Positions 19,435 through 28,070 of a stretch of 64,000 nucleotides of DNA are shown one piece after another. Numbering within the stretch: the first letter of the stretch is position 1; every line of letters starts with the position of its first letter. This stretch comes from Aquipuribacter hungaricus. GTDB lineage: Bacteria; Actinomycetota; Actinomycetes; Actinomycetales; JBBAYJ01. The notes below the pieces were generated by a model. The model was not told where the DNA came from and ran no database searches. It saw only the letters and a program-made list of their open reading frames with translations. The stretch is from NCBI RefSeq assembly GCF_042663885.1, contig NZ_JBHSXV010000001.1; one strand, written 5' to 3'. A program made the position numbers and the translations under genes.

Positions 19435-20459
19435 GCGCGGCCCTGCGGGTGCGCGACCTGCACGTCACCTTCCCCACCGCGCGCGGTCCGGCGCGGGTGG
19501 TGCGCGGCCTCGACCTCGAGGTGGCCCCCGGCGAGACCCTGGCCGTCGTCGGGGAGTCCGGGTCGGGCAAGAGCGTGAGCATGCTCGCGGTCCTCGGCCT
19601 GCTCCCGGGCTCCGCGTCGGTGACCGGCTCCGCCGAGCTGGACGGGCGCGAGCTGCTCGGGGCGGGGGAGAAGGAGCTGCGTGCGCTGCGCGGACCGGGC
19701 GTCGGCATGGTGTTCCAGGACCCGATGACCTCGCTCAACCCCGTCCTCACCGTGCGGCGGCAGCTCGTCGAGGGCCTGCGCGCGCACGCCGGCCGCGACG
19801 GCGCCCGCCGGGGCCGGGACGCGCTGCTGGCCCGGGCGCGGGACCTGCTCGACGAGGTCGGGCTGCCCGACCCCGACCGGGCCCTGCGCTCGTTCCCCCA
19901 CCAGCTGTCCGGCGGGCAGCGGCAGCGGGTGATGATCGCCGTCGCCCTGGCCCACGACCCCGCCGTGCTCGTCGCCGACGAGGCGACCACCGCGCTCGAC
20001 GTCACGGTGCAGGCGCAGATCCTGCGGCTGGTCCGGCGGCTGCAGGACGAGCACGGCACCGCGGTGGTCTGGATCACCCACGACCTCGGGGTCGTCGCCG
20101 GCATCGCCGACCGGGTCGCCGTCATGTACTCCGGCCGCGTCGTCGAGACCGGCCCGACGGGTGAGGTGTACGCCTCTCCGACCCACCCGTACACCCGCGG
20201 GCTGCTCGGCTCGCTGCCCGACATCGACGACCCGGCGACCGGTGCCGACCGCGCCGACCTGGCCGCGATGCCGGGCCTGCCGCCGGACCCGGTCGACCCG
20301 CCAGCCGGCTGCGCGTTCGCCCCCCGCTGCCCGGTGGCCGACCCCGCCTGCGCGGGCGCCCCGCAGGAGCTGCGCGAGGTCGGCCCCGGGCACGCGGCGG
20401 CGACGCGCTGCCCGGTGCCTGCGGCGGCAGCGGTGGGCGCGGGGGTGTCCCGTGGCTGA
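19431..20459 (+). CDS. DppD-type peptide ABC ATPase
   Basis: 342 residues. Walker A GESGSGKSVS, Q-loop MVFQDPMTSLNP, signature QLSGGQRQRVMIAVALA, Walker B VLVADEATTALD and switch WITHDLGVVAGI. The C-terminal oligopeptide-transporter extension has CAFAPRCPVADPAC with clustered cysteines. It pairs with the DppF-type ATPase encoded next. The last codons overlap the start of that gene. Confidence 0.92.
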   Translation: MSAALRVRDLHVTFPTARGPARVVRGLDLEVAPGETLAVVGESGSGKSVSMLAVLGLLPGSASVTGSAELDGRELLGAGEKELRALRGPGVGMVFQDPMTSLNPVLTVRRQLVEGLRAHAGRDGARRGRDALLARARDLLDEVGLPDPDRALRSFPHQLSGGQRQRVMIAVALAHDPAVLVADEATTALDVTVQAQILRLVRRLQDEHGTAVVWITHDLGVVAGIADRVAVMYSGRVVETGPTGEVYASPTHPYTRGLLGSLPDIDDPATGADRADLAAMPGLPPDPVDPPAGCAFAPRCPVADPACAGAPQELREVGPGHAAATRCPVPAAAAVGAGVSRG

Positions 20460-21534
20460 CCGGTCCGTCGACCAGGGCCGGGGCGTCGGCCAGGGCCGGT
20501 CCGTCGACGAGGGCCGGGGCGTCCGTCTCGGGCACGAGGAGGTCCGGGACGGCGGCGGTGACGACGTCCTCGTCCGGGTCCGCGGCCTCCAGGTGCACTT
20601 CGGCCCGCGGCGCCGACCGGTGCGCGCCGTCGACGGGGTCGACCTCGACGTCCGGCGCGGCGAGACACTCGGCCTGGTCGGGGAGTCCGGCTGCGGCAAG
20701 TCGACGCTGGGGAACGCGGTCCTGCGGCTGGTCGAGCCGACGGCCGGCACGGTCGAGCTCGACGGCACGGAGCTCACGGGCCTGGGCCGCCGGGAGCTCC
20801 GGGCGGTGCGGCGGCGCGCGGTCATGGTGTTCCAGGACCCCTACGCCAGCCTCGACCCGCGCCGCAGCGTCGGGGACTCCGTCGCCGAGCCGCTCGTCGT
20901 CCACCGGCTGCACGGCGGCCCCGCCTCGCGCCGGGCCAGGGTCGAGGAGCTGCTCGACCTCGTCGGCCTGCCCGCGTCGGCGGCCGACCGGTACCCCCAC
21001 GAGTTCTCCGGCGGTCAGCGGCAGCGTCTCGGCATCGCCCGGGCGCTGGCCGGCGAGCCCGACCTGGTCGTCGCCGACGAGGCCGTCGCCAGCCTCGACG
21101 TGTCCATCCAGGCGCAGGTGATGAACCTGCTGCGCGGCCTGCAGCGGGACCTCGGCCTCACCCTGCTGTTCATCAGCCACGACCTGGCCGCCGTGCGGCA
21201 CGTGAGCGACCGGGTCGCCGTCATGTACCTGGGGCGGGTGGTCGAGGTCGGCCCGGCGCAGCAGGTGGTCAGCGACCCGCAGCACCCCTACACCCGGGCG
21301 CTGCTCGCGGCGGTCCCGCGCCCGGACCCGGTCACCGAGCGCGCCCGCACCGCCCCGGTGCTGTCCGGGGACGTCCCCAGCCCGACCGACGTGCCGAGCG
21401 GCTGCCGGTTCCGCACCCGCTGCCCGAGCGCGTTCGACGCCTGCCCGACCGTCGACCCGGCGCTGGTCGACGTGGGGCCGGGGCACACGGCGGCCTGCCT
21501 GCTGCACACCCCGCACGCCCCGGGCCTTGCCTGA
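20452..21534 (+). CDS. DppF-type peptide ABC ATPase
   Basis: 360 residues from a GTG overlapping the end of the preceding gene by 8 bp. An unusual N-terminal extension of ~35 residues contains an imperfect RSVDQGRGV repeat before the ABC domain. Walker A GESGCGKST, Q-loop VFQDPYASLDPRRSV, signature EFSGGQRQRLGIARALA, Walker B VVADEAVASLD and switch FISHDLAAVRHVSD. The C-terminus has the CRFRTRCPSAFDAC cysteine cluster typical of peptide-importer ATPases. Last gene of the operon. Confidence 0.91.
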   Translation: MADRSVDQGRGVGQGRSVDEGRGVRLGHEEVRDGGGDDVLVRVRGLQVHFGPRRRPVRAVDGVDLDVRRGETLGLVGESGCGKSTLGNAVLRLVEPTAGTVELDGTELTGLGRRELRAVRRRAVMVFQDPYASLDPRRSVGDSVAEPLVVHRLHGGPASRRARVEELLDLVGLPASAADRYPHEFSGGQRQRLGIARALAGEPDLVVADEAVASLDVSIQAQVMNLLRGLQRDLGLTLLFISHDLAAVRHVSDRVAVMYLGRVVEVGPAQQVVSDPQHPYTRALLAAVPRPDPVTERARTAPVLSGDVPSPTDVPSGCRFRTRCPSAFDACPTVDPALVDVGPGHTAACLLHTPHAPGLA

Positions 21535-21575
21535 CGCCGCCAGGAACCTGGGTGCCAGCACCAGACCCGGCCGGG

Positions 21576-23177
21576 TCAGCGGCTGAGGCGCGCCAGCAGC
21601 TCCGGACCGCGGCGGTCCATGATCCGGCCGCCGACCGTCGTGCCCACGGCCAGCAGGGCCACGCCGTAGCCGGTCGCCACCGCGACGAGCAGCCAGCCGA
21701 CCACCGGGGTGAACCACGCCCACACCGCCAGGCCCAGCAGGGGCGCCAGCAGCGGCAGCAGGACGAGCAGGCTGAGGCCCTGCTGCACGAGCGCCGCCGT
21801 CCCCGCCCCGGGGTTGCCCGCGAACGGGTTGGCACCGGCCGGTGGCACGGGGAACGGCATGGCGACCGAGGACACCGACGCCACGCCGAGGCCCACGAGC
21901 AGGCAGCCGACGGCCAGCCCCACCGCCGCGGGGGCCAGCTCCGGGCGCCCGGCGACGACGGCCCCGACGACGGAGACGACGACGGTGGCGGGGGCAGCCC
22001 ACACCAGCAGCGCGAGCGTGCGGGCGGTGCGGTCCTCGCGGCCCCGCACGCCGGCAGCCAGCGCCGTCCACACCGCGCTCCCGTCGAAGGCCAGCTCGTT
22101 GAGCATGGTCACGGCCAGCAGCAGCCCGAGCGTCGGACCGACGGCCAGCGCGAAGCCGGACGGCGCGTCGGCGAGCAGGGGCAGCACCAGGAGCAGGACG
22201 ACGACGACCGGCAGCGTGACCACCGACAGCTGGTAGCGCGGGTCGCGCACCCAGTAGCGCAGGTGCCGGCCGGTGAGGGCGCCCAGGCGGGTGTCGGGCA
22301 GCAGCGAGCGGCGGGCCGCGGCCTCGGCGCGCGCGGCGGCCTCGGCCCGGTCGGGGACCCGGGCGCGGGCACGACCGCCACCGGTGGGGCGCAGCCGGCT
22401 CCGCACCGCGCGGACGTACAGCAGCCACAGCACCGCCGCCGTGGCGACCGCGACCAGGCCGCGCCCGGCGACGACGGCCCAGCGGCCCTCCGCGGCGGCC
22501 CACGCGGTGCCCCACGCCGCCCCGGCCGGGCTCCACGCCGCGACCTCGACGAGGGCGGTGACGGCGCCGCTGCGCAGCCTGTCCGCGACCGCGGACACCC
22601 CGGGCCCGACGAGCCCGAGCATGGACACCAGGACGACGCCGACCCCGATGGTCACCTCGCGGCCGCGCCGCCCCGCGAGCAGCGACGCCGCCCACGTCAG
22701 CACCGCCCGCGAGGCGAGCAGGCAGGTCAGCGCACCGAGCAGGCCGGCGACGAGCGAGACCAGGACCGCGACGACCGGGGCGGGCCCGCGCGAGAACGTC
22801 ACGGTGAGCGCCATCGACGCCAGCACCGTGACGGCGCCCATCGGCGTCGCGGCCGACGCGGCCAGCAGCCCCCGCGCGAGCGTGCCAGGGGCCAGCGGCA
22901 CCAGCGCGAACCTGGCCGGGTCGACGAGGACGTCGTCGCTGCTGGTGAGCAGCGGCAGCAGCGCCCACGCGCCCACCGTGACCACGCCGAGGGCGACCAC
23001 GGCGGCCCCGGCGACGTCGAGCGGGACGAGGCGGAGCCCGACGAGCAGCGCGGTCGCGCCGCCGCCGGCACCGAGCGCGACCATGCTGCCGAAGACCAGG
23101 AGCAGGACCTTCTCCACGCCCCCGGTGGCCTGGTGGCGCAGCAGCGTGAGCCTCAGCCGGACGAGGACGCCAACCAC
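21576..23177 (-). CDS. ABC-2 type multi-pass permease
   Basis: 533 residues from a GTG at 23177, just after GGGGGG. About 10-12 hydrophobic segments in two blocks are separated by a charged cytoplasmic linker (RARVPDRAEAAARAEAAAR). The start lies inside the 3' end of the partner ATPase gene (25-bp overlap), which shows a two-gene exporter. Substrate unknown. Such pairs often export drugs, lipids or peptides in actinobacteria. It converges on the peptide importer operon. Confidence 0.8.
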   Translation of the reverse strand: MVGVLVRLRLTLLRHQATGGVEKVLLLVFGSMVALGAGGGATALLVGLRLVPLDVAGAAVVALGVVTVGAWALLPLLTSSDDVLVDPARFALVPLAPGTLARGLLAASAATPMGAVTVLASMALTVTFSRGPAPVVAVLVSLVAGLLGALTCLLASRAVLTWAASLLAGRRGREVTIGVGVVLVSMLGLVGPGVSAVADRLRSGAVTALVEVAAWSPAGAAWGTAWAAAEGRWAVVAGRGLVAVATAAVLWLLYVRAVRSRLRPTGGGRARARVPDRAEAAARAEAAARRSLLPDTRLGALTGRHLRYWVRDPRYQLSVVTLPVVVVLLLVLPLLADAPSGFALAVGPTLGLLLAVTMLNELAFDGSAVWTALAAGVRGREDRTARTLALLVWAAPATVVVSVVGAVVAGRPELAPAAVGLAVGCLLVGLGVASVSSVAMPFPVPPAGANPFAGNPGAGTAALVQQGLSLLVLLPLLAPLLGLAVWAWFTPVVGWLLVAVATGYGVALLAVGTTVGGRIMDRRGPELLARLSR

Positions 23178-23920
23178 GACAACCCCCCGCCCAGGCCCCG
23201 GGAGCCGCCGGACAGCTCGACGAACCGGTCCTCGAGGCTCCCGCCGCCGCGGACCTCGTCGACGGTGCCCGCCGCGACGACGTGGCCGGAGACGATGACG
23301 GCGACGTGGTCGCAGAGCTGCTCGACGAGCGCCATGACGTGGCTGGACACCACCACCGTGCCGCCGTCGGCGGTGAACCGTCGCAGGAGCGCGCGGATGG
23401 TCGTGCCGGACACCGGGTCGACGGCCTCGAACGGCTCGTCGAGCACGAGCACCCGCGGGGCGTGGACGAGCGCGCACGCCAGCCCGACCTTCTTGCGCAT
23501 GCCGGCGGAGTAGTCGACGACCAGCGTCCGCCCGGCGTCGCCGAGGTCGAGGACGTCGAGCAGCTCCGCGGCCCGGGACGCCGCCTCCGCGCGCGGCAGG
23601 CCGTGCAGCCGGCCGGTGTACTCCACGAGCTCGGGCCCGCGCAGCCGGTCGAGCACCGCGAGCCCGTCGGGCAGGACGCCCAGCACGCGGTGGGCGCGCA
23701 CGACGTCGGCCCACACGTCGACGCCGTCGACGACCACCCGTCCGGCGTCCGGGCGCAGCAGGCCCGTCGCCATGGACAGCGTCGTCGTCTTGCCCGCGCC
23801 GTTGGGCCCGACCAGGCCGAACAGCGAGCCCGCGGGCACCGCCAGGTCGAGCCGGTCCACCGCCAGGGTGTCCCCGTACCGCTTGACCAGGCCCTCGCAG
23901 ACCAGCGCCCCCGTCGTCAT
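23153..23920 (-). CDS. ABC exporter ATPase
   Basis: 255 residues. Walker A GPNGAGKTTT, degenerate signature YSAGMRKKVGLACALV (YSAGM in place of LSGGQ, common in ABC-2 systems), Walker B VLVLDEPFEAVD and switch SSHVMALVEQLCDHV. It energises the adjacent ABC-2 permease. ATG at 23920; divergent from the kinase gene with only ~50 bp between. Confidence 0.88.
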   Translation of the reverse strand: MTTGALVCEGLVKRYGDTLAVDRLDLAVPAGSLFGLVGPNGAGKTTTLSMATGLLRPDAGRVVVDGVDVWADVVRAHRVLGVLPDGLAVLDRLRGPELVEYTGRLHGLPRAEAASRAAELLDVLDLGDAGRTLVVDYSAGMRKKVGLACALVHAPRVLVLDEPFEAVDPVSGTTIRALLRRFTADGGTVVVSSHVMALVEQLCDHVAVIVSGHVVAAGTVDEVRGGGSLEDRFVELSGGSRGLGGGLSWLASSSG

Positions 23921-23972
23921 GACGGCGACGGTATCGGGCGGCCACGCCGTACCGTGGGCGTGTGGGGTGCAC

Positions 23973-25079
23973 GTGAGGGCCGGGCAGACGGTGGGGGAGT
24001 ACCGGCTGCTGCGCGTCATCGGCGAGGGCGGCATGGGCGTCGTCCACCTCGCGATGGACCGGGCCGAGCGCGCCGTCGCCGTCAAGGTGGTCCGGCCCAG
24101 CGTCGCCGCCGACCCCGAGACCCGGGCGCGGCTGGCGCGCGAGGTGCGCTCGCTGCTGCGGGTGCGCCACCCGCGCGTCGCCGAGGTCCTCGACGCCGAC
24201 TTCGACGCCGAGCTGCCGTACGTCGTCATGCGCTACGTGCCCGGCGACCCGCTCGACGCGGTCGTCCGGCGCGACGGGCCGCTGACGGGCGGGCTGCTGG
24301 ACGAGCTCGCCGTCGGGCTGTTCGAGGCCGTGGCCGCGGTGCACGCGGTCGGGGTCGTCCACCGCGACCTCAAGCCCGCCAACGTGCTCCTGCTCGACGG
24401 CTCGCCCGTGGTCATCGACTTCGGCATCGCCCGGGCCGTGGACGACGTGGCGCTCACCTCGACCGGCCTCATGGTCGGCACGCCGGGATACCTGTCGCCG
24501 GAGGTGCTCGACGGCACCGACGTGGGCACGGCGGCGGACTGGTGGGGCTGGGGTGCGGTCGTCGCCTACGCCGCGACCGGCCGACCGCCGTTCAAGGGCG
24601 GCCCGCTGGAGGCGGTGTGGGACCGGGTCCGCCGCGGTGCCGCCGACCTCGAGGGCGTCGACCCGCGCTGGGCCCGCGTGCTGGCGGCGACGCTGCGCGC
24701 CGACCCGGCGTCCCGGCCGTCGCCCGGGCAGCTGGCCGACGCGGTCGCGGAGGCTCACGGGCCGGCGTCCGCAGGCGCCCGCGGCGGCCGCCGCGAGGGC
24801 GGAGCAGAGCCGGGCGGCGCAGACGCGGGTGGGCCCCCGGCCGACCGCGCCGGTGGCTGCCGCACCTCGGCCGCCGTCTCACCCGGGTGCTGTGCCCGCG
24901 GCTGCGGCGGCGTCGGTTGGTCCGCCGGCGGGTGCCGCACCGGCGGGTGCCTCGGCGACCCGCGTCATGCCCGCCGCGGCTGCAGCTCCCGCTGCTCGAC
25001 CTGCCCCCGCCGACCCGGCGACGCGCGTCCTGCCTGCTGCGGCTGCCGGGGCGGCTGCGGGAGCGGTCGCTGCTGGTAG
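23973..25079 (+). CDS. Serine/threonine protein kinase (PknB class); frame lost after the catalytic domain
   Basis: Kinase domain at about residues 10-260 from the GTG at 23973: glycine loop GEGGMGVV, Lys38 (AVKVV), HRDLKPAN (His130-Asn137), DFGIA (149-153), GTPGYLSPEV and the APE-equivalent SPE. It is expected to phosphorylate proteins at Ser/Thr. From about 24780 the frame turns Arg/Gly/Cys-rich and stops at 25079. The natural Ala/Pro-rich linker and membrane tail continue in the next frame (24787-26118). A single extra base near 24760-24790 would explain this. A GTG at 23967 is an alternative start. Confidence 0.75.
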   Translation: MRAGQTVGEYRLLRVIGEGGMGVVHLAMDRAERAVAVKVVRPSVAADPETRARLAREVRSLLRVRHPRVAEVLDADFDAELPYVVMRYVPGDPLDAVVRRDGPLTGGLLDELAVGLFEAVAAVHAVGVVHRDLKPANVLLLDGSPVVIDFGIARAVDDVALTSTGLMVGTPGYLSPEVLDGTDVGTAADWWGWGAVVAYAATGRPPFKGGPLEAVWDRVRRGAADLEGVDPRWARVLAATLRADPASRPSPGQLADAVAEAHGPASAGARGGRREGGAEPGGADAGGPPADRAGGCRTSAAVSPGCCARGCGGVGWSAGGCRTGGCLGDPRHARRGCSSRCSTCPRRPGDARPACCGCRGGCGSGRCW

Positions 25080-26118
25080 TGCGGCCTCGGCCCGTGCCGT
25101 CGCGCCCACGGCCCGCACGGCCGCGCCGGTCACCGAGGTGCAGCCCCAGCAGCCGCCCCGGACGCGGTGGGGTGCGTCCCGGTCGACTGTCGCGTCCCCG
25201 CAGCCGGACCAGGCGCGCGCGGCCGCTGCGCCGGCTCGTCCCCCGGCCGCCCGGGCCGAGGCGCCGACGGCCGTCGTCCCGACGGTGCAGCAGCCCTACG
25301 GCGGCTGGGACACCCGACCGCCCCTCGCGCCCGCCTCGTACGCGCCCATCGCCCCCCAAGGCCACCGCACCCCGGAGCCGTACCGGGGCGGCTGCGCCGG
25401 CGCCGGGTCCACCCCGGTCGTCGGCCGCACGGACCAGGGCGGCCGCACGGACCAGGGCGGGCGGCCGGACCAGGGCGGGCGACCGTTCCACGGCGGACGA
25501 CCGGACCAGGGCGGGCGGCCGGACCAGGGCGGTCGCCCGGGCGACGCGCCGGTCCGCTCCCTGCCCCGACGGGCGTGGACCGCCGTCCTCGGCCTGCTGG
25601 TCGCCGCCTCGGTGGCCGCGGTCACGCCTCTCGGGGGCGCCGTCCTCCTGCTCGCCTGGGTGACGCTCGCCCGGTCGGTGCAGTGGACCCGTGTCGCCGC
25701 CGCCATGGGCCGCGCCCGCTCGGGGGGCCGGCTCGGCGCGGGGGCGCGTACGGGGCTCGCGCTCGCCTACCCCTTCCGGGCGGTCGGCGCGCTGCTGGCC
25801 AGCCTTGGCTACCTGCTCGTGTCGGCGGTCCTCGTGTCACCCGTGCTGCTGGCCGGCGCGTGGGTGCTGCTCGACCTGCAGGTCCCCGGCTCGTGGGAGG
25901 TGGCGCGGGCCGCGGTCTGGCAGCCGCCCGTGCAGAGCGCCCTCGTCGTGCTCGCGGCCGTGCTGGCCCGGGTGGGTCCGGGTGGGAGGGCCGTCCGGCA
26001 CGGCTCCCGCGCGCTCAGCGAGCCCGTCGCCCGCCACCGCGACGGCCGCCTCGTGCTCGCGGGTCTCACGGGCCTCGTCGTCGTCGCGGCGGTGCTCGTG
26101 GTGACCTCCGGCCTCTGA
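24787..26118 (+). CDS. Displaced C-terminal half of the kinase: Ala/Pro linker and membrane helices
   Basis: Open frame offset by +1 from the kinase. It encodes an Ala/Pro-rich linker (APAAAAARAEQSRAAQ onward), a hexapeptide repeat block (GGRPDQ), and then about four hydrophobic segments: AWTAVLGLLVAASVAAV, GGAVLLLAWVTLARSV, SLGYLLVSAVLVSPVLLAGAWV and LVLAGLTGLVVVAAVLVV. This is the normal architecture of an actinobacterial receptor-type kinase C-terminus. There is no convincing start codon with a ribosome site at the junction, so it is more likely the rest of one broken (or misread) gene than an independent gene. Confidence 0.6.
   Translation, partial: AAARAEQSRAAQTRVGPRPTAPVAAAPRPPSHPGAVPAAAAASVGPPAGAAPAGASATRVMPAAAAAPAARPAPADPATRVLPAAAAGAAAGAVAAGSAASARAVAPTARTAAPVTEVQPQQPPRTRWGASRSTVASPQPDQARAAAAPARPPAARAEAPTAVVPTVQQPYGGWDTRPPLAPASYAPIAPQGHRTPEPYRGGCAGAGSTPVVGRTDQGGRTDQGGRPDQGGRPFHGGRPDQGGRPDQGGRPGDAPVRSLPRRAWTAVLGLLVAASVAAVTPLGGAVLLLAWVTLARSVQWTRVAAAMGRARSGGRLGAGARTGLALAYPFRAVGALLASLGYLLVSAVLVSPVLLAGAWVLLDLQVPGSWEVARAAVWQPPVQSALVVLAAVLARVGPGGRAVRHGSRALSEPVARHRDGRLVLAGLTGLVVVAAVLVVTSGL
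25423..25536 (+). repeat. Tandem 18-bp repeats encoding GGR(T/P)DQ
   Basis: Seven consecutive hexapeptide units of type R-T/P-D-Q-G-G, one degenerated to RPFHGG, in the linker before the membrane helices of the kinase tail. Confidence 0.75.
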
Positions 26119-26207
26119 CCCCGGGGGCGGCGGTCGCGCGGGCGCCCACCGCGCCCCGTCAGACCCTCACGGGGACGAACTACTGATGCTGAACAGGTGT
26201 GCAGCCT

Positions 26208-26219
26208 GAACAGGTGTTC
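26208..26219. promoter_or_regulatory. LexA-box-like palindrome GAACAGGTGTTC
   Basis: GAAC-AGGT-GTTC fits the actinobacterial/Gram-positive SOS box core GAACRNRYGTTC, inside the larger palindrome CTGAACAGGTGTTCAG. A degenerate half-copy, GAACAGGTGTGC, lies 17 bp upstream at 26191. No SOS-type gene follows directly, so function is uncertain. Confidence 0.4.
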
Positions 26220-26340
26220 AGCGACCTGCAACGTGTCCCGGCAGCACCGGCGGCGAGCCGGGCCTGACACCCGCCGAGCCGGGAGCCCGCCGAGCCGGAT
26301 GCCAGCCGAGCCGGACGCCCGCCGCGCCTGGCACCGGGTG

Positions 26341-26690
26341 GGGAGACGGCCCGCGACCGGGACTGAACGGCTCCGTGGGACAGGCCCGACGACCGTTCGG
26401 TCCCAATCGGGGCCGGGGCTACGCGCCCGGCAGCCACCCCGGCTGCACAAGCCACCGTCGTCCGACCGCCAGAACGGACCCAGACGCCCAGCCGTGTGCT
26501 GGTCGGGTCGCCGGTCCGGGCTCCCGACCGGGATCGAACGGCTGCGTGCGGACAGGTCCGACGACCGTTCGGTCCTTGCCAGTGGCCCGGGCGCCGCGCC
26601 CGGGGGCGGCGACCCCAGCAGCACACGTCACCGCTGTTCCATCGCCAGCGCAACGCCGACCGCCCAGCCGTGTGCTGGTCGGGTTGCCGT
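26341..26690. repeat. Two-copy tandem repeat of about 172-176 bp
   Basis: The block with GAACGGCT and GACGACCGTTCGGTCC at 26365-26404 recurs at 26536-26576. The exact 23-mer beginning GCCCAGCCGTGTGCTGGTCG at 26486 recurs at 26662. Offsets of 171-176 bp show a diverged duplication. Confidence 0.7.
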
Positions 26691-26932
26691 GGGGGCCGGT
26701 CTCACGGGCTCGCCCGTGGGCTGCACGGCCCCGCGGTCGGCGGAAGGTCCGCCGGGACCTCGCGCGGGCCGGTCCGGGACACGCTCGGAGCCGGCTCGCC
26801 AGACGGCGGCGGAGCGCCCCGCGCGCCCTGCCGCGGACGCGCTGCGGAGTCGTACGCTCACCCCCGCGGACCTCTCGTCGACGAGCTGTCCTCGTTACGG
26901 CTTCGTTACCCGAGACGGTGGCGACAGACCAA

Positions 26933-26948
26933 ATGTTAGCCCTAACAT
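26933..26948. promoter_or_regulatory. LacI-family-like operator upstream of the furanose importer
   Basis: ATGTTAGC-CCTAACAT has 7-bp perfect arms, close to the TGTTAGCGCTAACA form used by many LacI-family sugar repressors. It ends 82 bp before the ytfQ start. The repressor gene is not in the window. Confidence 0.65.
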
Positions 26949-27030
26949 CACGCTACGACCCGCGGACCGCTCGCCCTGAGCAGGCCGCGCACCCGGCACA
27001 GACGCCGGGACGCATCTCGAGGAGGAGTGC

Positions 27031-28056
27031 ATGGAACGCATCACGGGTGCTCGTACCCGCCGGACCGTCCTGGCGGGCGCGTCTGTCCTGGCCCTGGCCA
27101 CCGCGCTGGCAGCCTGCGGCGGTGGCAGCACCGAGCCCGCGGCCGGCGGCGGCTCTGCCGCGGCGGGCGGGGGCGGCGGCGACACCATCACCGTCGGCTT
27201 CTCCCAGGTCGGCGCCGAGAGCGGCTGGCGCGCGGCCAACACCAAGTCCATCCAGGACACGCTGACGGAGGAGAACGGCTTCCAGCTCAGCTTCTCCGAC
27301 GCGCAGCAGAAGCAGGAGAACCAGATCCAGGCGCTGCGCAGCTACATCGCGCAGGGCGTGGACGTCATCGCCTTCTCCCCGGTCGTCGAGACCGGCTGGG
27401 ACGCCGTGCTCGAGGAGGCCAAGGCCGCCGAGATCCCCGTCGTCCTCACCGACCGCGCGGTCGACACGGCGGACGAGTCGCTCTACGTCTCGTTCATCGG
27501 CTCCGACTTCGTCCTCGAGGGCGAGCGCGCCGGCACCTGGGTCTCCGAGACGCTCGGCACCGAGCCGATCAACGTCGTGGAGCTGCAGGGCACCACGGGC
27601 TCGGCCCCGGCCAACGACCGGAAGTCCGGCTTCGAGAGCGCGATCGCCGACAACCCCAACGTCACGGTCGTCGCCTCCCAGACGGGCAACTTCACCCGCT
27701 CCGAGGGCCGCACGGTCATGGAGGGCTTCCTCCAGAGCCAGGACGACATCGACGTCGTGTACGCGCACAACGACGACATGGGCCTCGGCGCCATCGAGGC
27801 CATCGAGGCCGCCGGTCTCGTGCCGGGCGAGGACATCAAGATCGTGACGATCGACGCGGTCAAGGACGGCATGCAGGCGCTCGCCGACGGCAAGATCAGC
27901 TACATCGTCGAGTGCAACCCGCTCCTCGGGCCGGACCTGGCCGAGATCATCAAGTCGGTCGTCGCCGGCGAGGAGGTCGAGAAGCGCATCGTGGTCGAGG
28001 ACCAGGAGTTCGACCAGGAGGCCGCCATCGAGGCCCTCCCCACCCGGGAGTACTGA
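27031..28056 (+). CDS. ytfQ: YtfQ-type galactofuranose/pentose-binding lipoprotein
   Basis: 341 residues. Signal TRRTVLAGASVLALATALAAC with lipobox cysteine near residue 29, then a Gly/Ala tether and a periplasmic-binding-protein fold of the ribose class. It follows E. coli YtfQ motif by motif: VGFSQVGAESGWRAANT, DAQQKQENQIQALRSYI, SPVVETGWDAVLEEAK, NVVELQGTTGSAP and VVYAHNDDMGLGAI. YtfQ binds galactofuranose; in actinobacteria relatives may bind arabinose or other furanoses, so the exact sugar is open. A GAGGAGG precedes the ATG. First gene of ytfQRT-yjfF. Confidence 0.88.
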   Translation: MERITGARTRRTVLAGASVLALATALAACGGGSTEPAAGGGSAAAGGGGGDTITVGFSQVGAESGWRAANTKSIQDTLTEENGFQLSFSDAQQKQENQIQALRSYIAQGVDVIAFSPVVETGWDAVLEEAKAAEIPVVLTDRAVDTADESLYVSFIGSDFVLEGERAGTWVSETLGTEPINVVELQGTTGSAPANDRKSGFESAIADNPNVTVVASQTGNFTRSEGRTVMEGFLQSQDDIDVVYAHNDDMGLGAIEAIEAAGLVPGEDIKIVTIDAVKDGMQALADGKISYIVECNPLLGPDLAEIIKSVVAGEEVEKRIVVEDQEFDQEAAIEALPTREY

Positions 28057-28070
28057 GCCCGACCTGATCA

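Larger units (their letters stand above)
26119..27030. other. 912-bp non-coding region with repeats and two operator-like palindromes
   Basis: No frame looks coding; all open frames are Arg/Pro-rich composition artefacts. It holds a weak hairpin after the kinase gene (26124-26157), a LexA-box-like palindrome (26208-26219) and several GCCGAGCCGG units (about 26250-26310). It also holds a tandem duplication (26341-26690) and a LacI-type palindrome close to the sugar-binding protein gene (26933-26948). Confidence 0.6.

Noticed and set aside
26197..27265. Several open frames between the kinase and ytfQ
   Set aside because: Arg/Pro/Ala composition in all frames, no ribosome sites and overlap with repeats; judged non-coding.
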